In this document: one piece after another, positions 15,251 through 25,600 of the stretch | How the letters are laid out: every line of letters begins with the position of its first letter | How positions within the stretch are numbered: the first letter of the stretch is position 1 | NCBI GenBank assembly: GCA_013285425.1 | Contig: CP053447.1 | Location: forward strand, 812,001-876,000 | DNA length: 64,000 bases | Direction of reading: 5' to 3' | Source: Ignavibacteriota bacterium | GTDB taxonomy: Bacteria; Bacteroidota; Ignavibacteria; Ignavibacteriales; Ignavibacteriaceae | Position numbers and translations under genes: made by a program | Notes under the pieces: model-generated | The model's input: only the letters and a program-made list of their open reading frames with translations | What the model was told of the DNA's origin: nothing | Databases searched by the model: none

Positions 15251-18019
15251 ATGTACGTTGCAGAGAGATATGGAATAACAGTTGTTGATATTTCAAATCC
15301 CTCCTCACCTCAATTGCTTGGCAGTATTGCTACACCGGATGTCTCAAGAAGAATAGTTGCAAATAATAATTTAATATATACGGTTGGCGAGCTTGGATTG
15401 ACTATTGTGGATGCTGCAATACCAAACAGTCCTGTTATTTTAAGTTTCACACCTTTAAGAATTGATGAAAAAGGTTGTGATATTACTTTAGCGGACAATT
15501 TATTATTTCTATCATCTTATTCTAGAATATATGCTTACGATGTAAGTGCACCTACAGTTCCTGTTTTAATATCTTCATTGTTTATCCAACAACCTGATTA
15601 TGGTATTCATATAACCAAACATCCAAGACAGAATATTTTGTATTGTGCAGTAAACCATTCACCCGGATCATTTCAAGTTGTTGATATTTCTAATCCTGAA
15701 AATATGCAAATTTTAACATCTATTAATTTGAATAGAACAGGAATAATTTATAGCCCACCAGCAATATCCGGAAATAGATTATTTGTTATTGAAACACTTA
15801 AAATTCATTCATTTGATATTACAAATCCTTCAAATCCAACATTATTATATTCAGCTGCACCTCGTCTCTCACATTATTCATTTGTTGTGGGTGATACTGT
15901 ACTGTTTGCAGCGCATCAGCAAGCAAGATGGGTAGCATATTCCATCAACAATGATAATTTTCCACAGTTCTTATCAGAATACGGAAATACTAATATTTGG
16001 GGAATAGGGTACGGTATTGCTAAACTTCATAATAATTATATGTACCTGCGCAATTATGGTAGAAGTAATGAATATGCGGGATGGAATGTGAAAATTGTAG
16101 ATATCAGTGATCCAATGAACGCAACCATAACTGGAACAATTCAATCACCTAATGCAGGATTTAGTGTTACACACACAATTCTTAAAAGAGGTGATCAAAA
16201 GTATGCTTTAGTTGCACAGAGAAATACAGTGCATACTGCAGCAGGATTGACTTCTAGCAAGGGTATTTTAAGAATTATGAATATTACAGATCCTTCTAAT
16301 CCAGTTCTTATGTCTAGTGTTGATTTTGATGGTACACCAGATGGAATTATCGCTAATGACAGTATTGTAGTAGTTAGAACCAACAGTACTGGTGCGGGGA
16401 TTCCCTTATATGATATAATGTTACGAGTTTTTGCAATTACTAATCTGAATGATCCCATTCAGACTCAAGCTATATTTTATCGCGATTTCCCAACTACGAT
16501 TAATAATTTAAGACTTTTTGAAGGCAAACTATATATACCTAAAGGTAATGGACTAGCTGTTTATAAAATTAATAACGATTATACAATAACCCAACTTGGA
16601 TCTTCTTCTGTACCAAATTCCAAAGGTCTTCAAAGTTTAGAGTTGAGAAGAAGAGGTAACAGTATTTTTGCTTATCTTGCTGCTGGTGGCGGAATTGGCG
16701 GTGGATTTGTGATCTTTAATGCTACAAATCCTAACGCAATGTATATTGTTTCTGCCTTTGATACACCGGGCGATGCCATTGATATTGCATTGCAGGACAA
16801 TTATGCATATTTGTCGGACTATAACAGTATATATATTTTTGATATTAAGGACAATCAAACCGTACCAGTAAATAACTTTCCTATTGTTGGAAATGCAACA
16901 ACTATAAAGATTGCAAATAATTTGATGTTCTTAAATGTAGAAGAGGGGGGGGAATTTTACAATGGTAATATTCAAATTTATGATATAAATGATCCGGTAT
17001 TCCCAGTTTATAAGGGGACATATTTATCTCGATATACACAGACCTTCTCACTCTCAGAGGATTGCCGGGAATTTTATCTTGCCCATTATTATTCGTTTGA
17101 TGTTAAAAGGTGTTTATTCAACTTTAAACCATTGACCTTTAATCTTCAACTTCCTGCAAATAATTCATCTGTAGTTTCGGAATCAATTGATTTTGCATGG
17201 AGGGAATCCTATGACGCGAATGATGATCCACTTACTTATACATTAAAACTCTGGAATTCAACTTTTAGCACTACTATAACTGTTAATTCAGATACCACAT
17301 ATACTTTATCAGGGGTTCAATTACCAAATGGTAGTTACAATTGGACTGTTAGTGTAAGTGATGGAGAGTTTGAGATAGCAAGTGTTGATACTTTTAGTTT
17401 TAGCTTTTCTTATATACCAGTAGAACTTATCTCATTTACTGCACAAACACAGGGAAGTAAAGTAGTTCTTAATTGGTCAACAGCATCGGAAACAAATAAT
17501 CAAGGTTTTGAAGTTGAGAGACAAGCAGGTAATCAGCATTCAGGGGTATGGGAGAAGATCGGATATGTTTCAGGACATGGAACAACGACAGAACCAAGGT
17601 TTTATTCATTTGCTGATGAGAATCTTTCAACAGGAACTTATATGTATCGCCTTAAGCAAATAGATTTCGATGGTAGTTTCGAATATTCATCAGAGATTGA
17701 AGCTTCTATTTTTTCACCTAAAGAATTTGCATTAAATCAAAACTATCCCAATCCGTTTAATCCAAACACGCGTATCACATTTGATTTACCTGTAGAATCC
17801 GCTGTTACCTTACAAATCTTTAATTCGTTAGGTGAACTTATTTGGCAGCAGGAACAATCAAATCTCAGCGCAGGTTCACACTCGGTTACCTGGGATGGTA
17901 AAGATAACTTGGGAAACAGTTTAACATCCGGAATTTATTTCTTGAAGATGCAAGCAAATGTCAATAGTTCAGTCAATGGGGATTTTTATAAGTCAATTAA
18001 GATGATGTTACTAAAATAG
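15251..18019 (+). CDS. LVIVD-repeat secreted protein with T9SS sorting domain, main part of a frameshifted gene
   Basis: 922 residues from the first ATG after the frameshift; in this frame alone it has no signal peptide. LVIVD propeller repeats fill ~1-610 (ITVVDISNPSSPQLLGSI, LTIVDAAIPNSPVIL, VKIVDISDPMNATITGTI). Next come an Ig/cadherin-like segment (~630-715), a fibronectin-like domain and a T9SS type A sorting domain identical over most of its length to that of the gene at 11826. If the frameshift is real, export would fail because the signal peptide lies in the other frame (15031-15246). The 3' end lies inside repeat copy B. Confidence 0.85.
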   Translation: MYVAERYGITVVDISNPSSPQLLGSIATPDVSRRIVANNNLIYTVGELGLTIVDAAIPNSPVILSFTPLRIDEKGCDITLADNLLFLSSYSRIYAYDVSAPTVPVLISSLFIQQPDYGIHITKHPRQNILYCAVNHSPGSFQVVDISNPENMQILTSINLNRTGIIYSPPAISGNRLFVIETLKIHSFDITNPSNPTLLYSAAPRLSHYSFVVGDTVLFAAHQQARWVAYSINNDNFPQFLSEYGNTNIWGIGYGIAKLHNNYMYLRNYGRSNEYAGWNVKIVDISDPMNATITGTIQSPNAGFSVTHTILKRGDQKYALVAQRNTVHTAAGLTSSKGILRIMNITDPSNPVLMSSVDFDGTPDGIIANDSIVVVRTNSTGAGIPLYDIMLRVFAITNLNDPIQTQAIFYRDFPTTINNLRLFEGKLYIPKGNGLAVYKINNDYTITQLGSSSVPNSKGLQSLELRRRGNSIFAYLAAGGGIGGGFVIFNATNPNAMYIVSAFDTPGDAIDIALQDNYAYLSDYNSIYIFDIKDNQTVPVNNFPIVGNATTIKIANNLMFLNVEEGGEFYNGNIQIYDINDPVFPVYKGTYLSRYTQTFSLSEDCREFYLAHYYSFDVKRCLFNFKPLTFNLQLPANNSSVVSESIDFAWRESYDANDDPLTYTLKLWNSTFSTTITVNSDTTYTLSGVQLPNGSYNWTVSVSDGEFEIASVDTFSFSFSYIPVELISFTAQTQGSKVVLNWSTASETNNQGFEVERQAGNQHSGVWEKIGYVSGHGTTTEPRFYSFADENLSTGTYMYRLKQIDFDGSFEYSSEIEASIFSPKEFALNQNYPNPFNPNTRITFDLPVESAVTLQIFNSLGELIWQQEQSNLSAGSHSVTWDGKDNLGNSLTSGIYFLKMQANVNSSVNGDFYKSIKMMLLK

Positions 18020-18830
18020 TATCAAATGATACCTGAGGAAGGATAAAGCAAAGTTATAAGTCAGCCAGTAATTAAATCAATATACTGGCTGACAACAGAT
18101 TTAGAAAAACGAGTAACAAGAGAAACAGTATTTAAGTCATTAAACTTTTTCGACAGAAGTCTAACAGCTTCAAAATCACGGATGTAACGTTCAACAGCAT
18201 CCTTAGAGTGATTAGTTCTTTGACAAATTGCAGGGACAAGCTACCCCTTCTGATAAAAAGAGATAATTTCTTTTTTATAAGTCTGTCCTGAACCGATTTG
18301 CTGAATGATACCGTGTGTGTAAGTGAATATCTCCAGTAAAGAGATTATTATTCTCTAAGATAATTACCTGCGGTAAATTCATTAAGTAAAAACAGCATAA
18401 TCAGATCAAATTGCGAGAGCAAAGCACCTTGTTTGAATGCTTATTTAATAATACGGATTAGATTGTGCTGAGCAAAGCGGTGAAACTATCTTTCTTGTAA
18501 ACGGATAAATCTTCATAAGTGTTATGAATGGTAATATAGAAAGATTTTATCAGGTAAAGTTGAATGGATTGACCAGCAGACTTACGATCATCAACAGCCA
18601 GGTAATCAACCTGAGCAGAGATAAGATTAAGTTGAACGTATTAAGAGATATAATCTATTGTCTGGTTGAAGTAAGCTTCAGCAAGGATGTGGGGGGTAAG
18701 GTTAAAGTCTCTTGCAATGTTATTGATGATAGAATTCTAACAGACTATGATTTAAGTCTGACAGAAAAAGAATTAACAGAAATTATAAATACTTCTTGGT
18801 GATTATTATTGAAAATACTTGATCTTTCTT
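17472..18830 (+). repeat. Long direct repeat, copy B
   Basis: Gap-free counterpart of 13561-14919. The coding part is nearly identical (one visible amino-acid change, AKVNSS to ANVNSS near the end). At 18136-18170 it matches the third copy (21923-22412) rather than copy A, so the three copies form a mosaic. It ends after GATCTTTCTT at 18830; the sequences then diverge at once. Confidence 0.92.
18061..18786 (-). pseudogene. Decayed DUF1670 family gene, copy B
   Basis: Same arrangement and same disruptions as the copy at 14150-14875: internal stops after DYIS, IRIIK and YQKG, plus frame changes. The C-terminal stretch KDAVERYIRDFEAVRLLSKK is intact. The shared stops show that the gene was already broken before the block was duplicated. 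The plus-strand open frame 18524-18802 is its antisense shadow. Confidence 0.75.
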
Positions 18831-18904
18831 TTAGAATCATATGAACTTAACTATAAATAATATCTTAGTTTACATTTAATAAGAATTTAATAAAGAGGTG
18901 TGAT

Positions 18905-21900
18905 ATGGGAAAAATTTCTTCTGTGTTACCAAGAATGTCAATGGTAATAATTTATCTGTTATTGGCTTTTTTTGAGCAGCAAATTTATTCACAACAGCTT
19001 CTACAGAATAGATATGCTTTTAATGGTAAAGTAAATACAGTTGAAGTTGGAGATAATACCTTATTTGTTGGAGGAGACTTTGATTTTGTCGGACAACCTG
19101 TCCGGAATTTGACTATGATTGACGTAAACACAAATCTAGCTAATCTCAATTTACCAACTACAGATAATGATATTTATGGTATAATCCCTGATAATTTGGG
19201 TGGATGGTATATTTATGGTAGTTTTTCTATGGTTGGTGATTCAATAAGAAAGAGTGTTGCACATATCCTTCCTGATTATTCAGTTGATTCTTGGAGTATT
19301 TCTTTAGATGGCCCGGTTTATACAATGTTATTATATAATGGAGCCATATACTTAGGTGGTCAGTTTTATGAAGTTAACGGAGAAGAGCGATGGCTTTTAG
19401 CTGCGGTGGATACAGATGGTAATCTGTTAAATTGGAATCTGAACTTTGATGGGAATACAGTCCACACTATAGCTACCGATGGCTCAGTGATGTATTGCGG
19501 TGGTTATTTCTCAACGGTCAGCAATCTAACCAGAAATAATCTCGTCGGAATTGATTTGCTAACAGGTACTGTAACCCCCTGGGATCCAAATTCTAATGGT
19601 CCTATTTATTCAATGGAAATCAGTGATACTGTAATTTATGTAGGAGGTTCATTTACTACTATTTCCGCTGTTGTGCGCAATAATGTGGCAGCAATAGGAA
19701 GTTCTGGTAATTTATTGAATAATTGGAATGTAAGTGTCACCGATGGTATTTACACTACTAGTGTTGATTGTATTAGAAAGTATGGATCAGTGATTTATCT
19801 TGGTGGAAATTTTATGAAGATAAATGGATATGATCGCACTTATTCAGGCTCAGTTGACGTTAATGGAAATATTCTCAATTGGGCTCCTAATATTAATGAT
19901 GTTGTTTATGAGATTGTCCCTCTTGATTCTTCGGTTTTGGTTGGAGGTAAATTTAGCACAGTAAACAGTCAAAAAAGAACCGCTGTAGTTCAGGTAGATA
20001 ATTTATTAGGTAATACGGTTCTGCCGCTAAATGCAAATTTAGGAAATGCCTTTATAAGAGGAATGCTTCTTCAAAATGATAACCTGTTTCTTTGTGGTAG
20101 GATTGATATTGTGAATGGTAAAATTAGAACTAAAATTGCTGCAATAGATCTTATGACAAATGAGATCCTGGATTGGAATCCTCTGATACAAAATACAGGT
20201 ACAGGTTCATACGTGAATTCATTTAATTATAATAATGGAGTTGTTTTTGTGGGAGGTCAATTTGATGCAATAAACGGGACTCCAAGAAAATATTTAGCTG
20301 CAATTGATTTTCCATCTTGTAATTTACTGAGTTGGAATCCAGACCCAAATAATATGGTCTATAGTATTCAAGTGGTGGATACAGTGATTTACTTTGGTGG
20401 TACCTTTATTACATTAGCTAATGGATCAGTTAACAGAAAATACTTAGCTGCTATCAGTGTTTCAGGCATAATTATGGATTGGGATCCAAATCCCAGTAAT
20501 GGTGTCCTTTCTATTGAAGTAAAAGATACTGTCTTATATTTGGGTGGTCTTTTCACCTCAGTCTTGGGTACAACCAGAAATCGTCTTGCAGCTGTAACAA
20601 CAAGTGGAAATTTACTTCCATGGAATCCAAATGTCTCTAATGGAATGGTTAATACAATTGCAAAATACGACACTATTTTTTATGTCGGAGGGAGTTTTAA
20701 TGGCATAGGCGGTAATAGTAGTATAAGGAAATTCGCAGCAGTTGATATTAATAGTAGTTTATTAGTTGACAGGTCTTTTGGTGGTGCTAACAACACTATC
20801 AATAAAGTTAAAGTATTTGGGAATAACTTATATGTTGGCGGTTTGTTTACTTCTATTGGTACGAATTCGAGGAATAGAATAGCAGCTATTGATTTACAGA
20901 CTAATACTTTAAGAGATGATTGGATAATTGATGCTAACGCATCAGTTAATAGTTTTGGTATTGATGATATAAACAAAGTAGTATATGTCGGTGGTAATTT
21001 TGACTTAATTAATACATCCAGAGTAGTAGGCTTGGCACCTCTTACAGATCCAACAATTCCAGCTCAGCAAACTATTCCAACAGCACCATCCAACTTAACG
21101 GCAGTAGCAGATACATTTGCAATATTGTTGAATTGGGATGATAACTCTGCAACTGAACTCGGATTTAAGATTGAGAGAAAAAATGGTGATTCTTTAAGTG
21201 TTGATCCATTTGTTGAAATTGATTCAGTTGGTGCAAATGTAACTTCATACAATGATTTAGGCAGGACACCAAATACTACTTATACTTACAGAGTAAGAGC
21301 ATTTAATCAGGTTGGTTATTCTCTATATAGTAACGTGATTACCGCTACTACCATTATTCCTGTTGAATTAACATCATTTGCAGCTAACATTAGTGATAAC
21401 GAAGTGGTGATATCCTGGACAACTGCAACTGAGTTGAATAACAGAGGATTTGATCTTGAAAGAAAACTTAACGGTGAATGGGAGAAGTTAACCTTTATCG
21501 CAGGAAAAGGGACTAAATTAGAGGAAACAAACTATTCATACATTGATAAGTTTTCTTATACTTCTTATCAGGGAACAGCACAGTATAGACTGAAACAAAT
21601 CGATTTTGACGGAACAATTTCTTATTCAAATGTAATCTCAGTTGAATTGGATTTTACACCGAAAGAATATGCTTTGTATCAGAACTATCCGAATCCTTTC
21701 AATCCGGCAACAACAATTAAATTTGCATTACCTTTCGAAAGTAGTGTAAGAATTATAATTTATAATTTGTTAGGTGAAAAGGTTGATATGCTGTTTGAAG
21801 GCATTAAAGAAGTAGGCTATCACGATATAACCTGGAATGCCGGCAGATTGGCTTCCGGTATCTATTTATATACTATAGAAGCAAATTCTTTAGATGGAAC

Positions 21901-21943
21901 AAAGAACTATACTTCTGTAAAGAAGATGATGTTACTAAAATAG
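18905..21943 (+). CDS. Secreted beta-propeller protein with T9SS sorting domain
   Basis: 1012 residues. Signal peptide to ~30 (IYLLLAFFEQQIYSQQ). About 700 residues of propeller-like repeats resemble delta-60/DUF5122 repeats, each with a core such as VIYVGGSFTTISAVVRNNVA followed by L-AID-GNLL-WNP. A fibronectin-III domain (~720-810), an Ig-like domain (~812-905) and a T9SS type A sorting domain (NYPNPFNPATTIKFALP, ending SVKKMMLLK) follow. It starts at an ATG after AAAGAGGTG. The role is probably surface binding or structure; no catalytic motif is seen. The third repeat copy begins at its last codons. Confidence 0.88.
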   Translation: MGKISSVLPRMSMVIIYLLLAFFEQQIYSQQLLQNRYAFNGKVNTVEVGDNTLFVGGDFDFVGQPVRNLTMIDVNTNLANLNLPTTDNDIYGIIPDNLGGWYIYGSFSMVGDSIRKSVAHILPDYSVDSWSISLDGPVYTMLLYNGAIYLGGQFYEVNGEERWLLAAVDTDGNLLNWNLNFDGNTVHTIATDGSVMYCGGYFSTVSNLTRNNLVGIDLLTGTVTPWDPNSNGPIYSMEISDTVIYVGGSFTTISAVVRNNVAAIGSSGNLLNNWNVSVTDGIYTTSVDCIRKYGSVIYLGGNFMKINGYDRTYSGSVDVNGNILNWAPNINDVVYEIVPLDSSVLVGGKFSTVNSQKRTAVVQVDNLLGNTVLPLNANLGNAFIRGMLLQNDNLFLCGRIDIVNGKIRTKIAAIDLMTNEILDWNPLIQNTGTGSYVNSFNYNNGVVFVGGQFDAINGTPRKYLAAIDFPSCNLLSWNPDPNNMVYSIQVVDTVIYFGGTFITLANGSVNRKYLAAISVSGIIMDWDPNPSNGVLSIEVKDTVLYLGGLFTSVLGTTRNRLAAVTTSGNLLPWNPNVSNGMVNTIAKYDTIFYVGGSFNGIGGNSSIRKFAAVDINSSLLVDRSFGGANNTINKVKVFGNNLYVGGLFTSIGTNSRNRIAAIDLQTNTLRDDWIIDANASVNSFGIDDINKVVYVGGNFDLINTSRVVGLAPLTDPTIPAQQTIPTAPSNLTAVADTFAILLNWDDNSATELGFKIERKNGDSLSVDPFVEIDSVGANVTSYNDLGRTPNTTYTYRVRAFNQVGYSLYSNVITATTIIPVELTSFAANISDNEVVISWTTATELNNRGFDLERKLNGEWEKLTFIAGKGTKLEETNYSYIDKFSYTSYQGTAQYRLKQIDFDGTISYSNVISVELDFTPKEYALYQNYPNPFNPATTIKFALPFESSVRIIIYNLLGEKVDMLFEGIKEVGYHDITWNAGRLASGIYLYTIEANSLDGTKNYTSVKKMMLLK

Positions 21944-22412
21944 TATCAAATGATACCTGAGGAAGGATAAAGCAAAGTTATAAGTCAGCCAGTAATTAAA
22001 TCAATATACTGGCTGACAACTGATTTAGAAAAACGAGTAACAAGAGAAACAGTATTTAAGTCATTAAACTTTTTCGACAGAAGTCTAACAGCTTCAAAAT
22101 CACGGATGTAACTTTCAACAGCATCCTTAGAGTGATTAGTTCTTTGGCAAATTGCAGGGACAAACTACCCCTTCTGATAAAAAGAGATAATTTCTTTTTT
22201 ATAAGTCTGTCCTGAACCGATTTGCTGAATGATACCGTGTGTGTAAGTGAATATCTCCAGTAAAGAGATTATTATTCTCTAAGATAATTACCTGCGGTAA
22301 ATTCATTAAGTAAAAACAGCATAATCAGATCAAATTGCGATAGCAAAGTACCTTGTTTAAATGCTTATTTAATAATACGGATTAGTTGTGCTGAGCAAAG
22401 CAGCGAAACTTT
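21923..22412 (+). repeat. Long direct repeat, copy C (short)
   Basis: About 490 bp matching copy B at 17999 onward (offset 3924), with several substitutions and a 2-bp deletion near 22386. It starts exactly at the codons for KMMLLK-stop of the preceding secreted-protein gene and ends within the DUF1670 remnant at GAAACT-TTCT. Unlike copies A and B, the upstream sorting-domain coding sequence is not shared at the DNA level. Confidence 0.88.
21985..22410 (-). pseudogene. Decayed DUF1670 family gene, copy C (3' half only)
   Basis: Minus-strand remnant covering only the C-terminal half of the DUF1670 protein seen in copies A and B, with the same internal stop before the last domain. The N-terminal half has been lost or replaced; the sequence beyond 22412 does not resemble the other copies. 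Confidence 0.65.
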
Positions 22413-22634
22413 CTCTGATAACCAAAAATTAAGAGACTTAACAATATTTTTCTTGTATCTTTTGTAAAATGATTATAGTTTCAGCAGCAAAATTGAAATT
22501 GTTTTCCTATAACTAACAATTATTGTATTCATATAAATTTTTCGGTTCAATAATTTCCTTAACCTTTTTACATATAGTCCACTAACTTCTCAGATTTTTA
22601 ATCAATGTTAATCAATAAATAAACAAGGAACAAA
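22413..22634. other. Intergenic region upstream of the first subtilase
   Basis: About 220 bp without a gene. It probably carries the promoter of the subtilase gene. A TATCTTTT sequence at 22456-22463 is a loose match to the Bacteroidota -7 element; I do not rely on it. An ACAAGGAAC before the ATG serves as a ribosome-binding site. Confidence 0.4.
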
Positions 22635-25600
22635 ATGAAAAAAAAATCTCTACGGGTTAAACTACTGTTTCTATTTTTATTTGTAGGAATAGTTCTTGGC
22701 TTCAAGTTTAATAATGAAGAATTTGCTGACTTCTATTATTATCAGGGTAAACCTTTTAAGCTAACACAAAAATCTGATGCTGTTTTTATAGTATTAAATG
22801 AAAATGTAACAGCATCTTCATTCACAAAATTAATTTCATCTTTTCCGGAGATAAAGTCCGCAGCAGATTTTAATGTAAAGGATAGAAAAGATTTTGTTCT
22901 TCTAAACAATGCTTTGACAAACACTGAAGTAAGCTCGCTCTTAAGCAAGCTAAGACAAAATCCGGAAGTTAAATATGCATCAATAGTGTTTTCACCTGAT
23001 GAAGGTAAAACACTGATCGGGGTTCAGGATGAGATACTTGTTCAATTTAAACCTGAATTATCAGCAAGTCAGATATCAGAATATCTGAGATTAAATGATC
23101 TGACCGTTTTGGAAGAGTTAAAACTTGAAGGCGGTAAAAGTTATAAACTACAGACATCAGGATCAGATTTTCCGATATCAGCAGCAAATGCATTATATGA
23201 GAGCGGTATGGTAAACTGGTCAGAGCCAAACTTATTTTTTACAAACCTGATTACCTATATGCCAAACGATCCGTTTGTTAACAGCCAGTGGTCAATAAGA
23301 AATACAGGTAATAATATTCCAACAGGAGTAGCAGGTACGCCTGGTTGTGATATGAATGTTGATAGTGCATGGAATATTTCTCTCGGAAGTCCAGATGTAA
23401 TAATATCAGTAAGCGATACAGGCTGCGATACATTGCATGTAGATCTTGCAGCTAATTTCATTCCCGGTACAGGAAGAAATTTTTATAATAACACAATAGG
23501 CGGTTTTGATGATATGGGACACGGTACAAGTTGCGCAGGGATAATAGCAGCAGTTGGTAATAATGGTATCGGTATTTCAGGTATTGCACCACTTTGTAAA
23601 ATGTTACCAGTAAAATGGATGAACTCACAGGGAAGTGGTGATTATTCAGGAGCAACCAATGCAACTGTTTATTCATATCAGGCAGGAGCCTGGGTTATCA
23701 GCAACTCCTGGGGTTTTCCAAACGGTGCAAGCTCGGCATTGGATAATGCAATAGCAGATGCAAAAAACTTAGGCAGGGGCGGCAAGGGAGCGTTGTTTGT
23801 AGTCGCATCAGGTAATGAAAACGGAGCGATGAGATTTCCTGCAAGCACAAATCCCAATGTTTTAGTAGTAGGAGGAATAAGTCCTTGTAATCAGCGTAAA
23901 TCACCAAGCAGTTGTGATGGAGAAAGCTTTTGGGGCGCAAGTTACGGGTCTAATCTGGATATCGTTGCACCTTGTGTAAAAATATACGCAACCGATATTA
24001 CAGGCAGTGGTGGATTTACAAGCGGTGATTATGATCCGGAATTCAACGGAACCTCAAGTGCAACACCTAATACAGCAGGCGTATGCGCATTAGTATTATC
24101 AGTAGATACAACTTTAAGATGGGATTCAGTAAGAGTAAGAATAGACAGAACAGCAGACAGAGTTGGTTCATATTCTTACACACAGGCAGGACCAAGAAAT
24201 CTTTCCAGATGGAATAATGAAATGGGTTATGGAAAAGTAAATGCTTATAAAGTATTACTTGAAACCTTAAGTTTAATGGGTCCTGTAATAGTTCACACAC
24301 CATTGAATAATACAGAGCAGATAACAGGTAATTACACTGTTGACTGTTCAATTACTTCCGTTAATTCGACAATAGACCCATCAAGTCTGAAGTTATTCTG
24401 GTCAAAAGATAATCCATCAATAACTGACAGTACATTGTTGATAAATACAAGCGGCAGTAACTATACAGCCGATATCGTTGGTTCAGGTGCAGGTTTGTAC
24501 AGATATTACATAAAAGCACAGGATATAACCGGAAGAAAATCTACAAGTCCATCAAATGCACCAGCTAATTTATATTCATTTGAGGCTGCAACGGATTTAG
24601 TCCCGCCTTCAATTACACATACAGCATTGGATAATACACCTAAACAAAAATGGCCTTTAGATATTACAGCAGTTATTACTGATAATATTGGTGTAGGGTC
24701 AGTTGAATTTGAATTCAGAATTAATAGCGGTTCAATTAATACTGTTACAATGAATCTTGTAAATAACAATACTTATAAAGGTACTTTTACCGGAACAGTT
24801 AATATTGGTGATTTTGTTGAATACAGAATTAAGGCAACTGATAATTCAGCTCAAAGTAATGTTGGTTATCATCCCGCATCTGGATATCATTCATTTAATA
24901 TAACTGATGTACTAGGCTTAGTACTGGTAATTGATGATGACGTTACTTACGAAAACAGAATTTCACCTGATAAAGAATTTCACGAAGCAGATATTTTAAC
25001 TCCGCTAGGTGCATCGGCAACATTGTTTACTAATACATTAAATGATGCTGGTTATCTGGCTGAACAAGTTACTTTCAGTGCGTTTAATCCGGCAGATTTG
25101 AATAGCTATGATCTTGTTATTTTATCAGCCGGGTTAAATGAAGGAACTATGTTCAATAATCAAACAAAGAGAACTGCAATTACAAACTGGACTTTGGCAG
25201 GAGGTAAGACATTAGTTGATGGCGGAGAAGTCGGTTATATATATAGAAAATCAGGAACTGCAACTGATCTTGACCCGCTTTTCAGAAGGAATGTATTAAA
25301 TGATAGTACCTGGGTTAGTGATCGCAGTGGTGCAAGTATTCAGATTGTAACTGTAACTCATCCGATATTTAATTCACCAAATTCAATTACTGGTCCGATT
25401 ACTGTAAATAACGCAAGCGGTTCAAGTTGGGGTGCAAGAGATGAAGTTACTTTGTTAAATAAATCTGGTGTCAGCAGAATAGCAAACTGGACTGGCGGTA
25501 CAGCTTCTAATGGCGGTATTATTATTCATAACCCCGGTAATGATACATCAAAATGCAGAAATATATTCTTTACATTTGCAGTATCACAAATAGCAAATCA

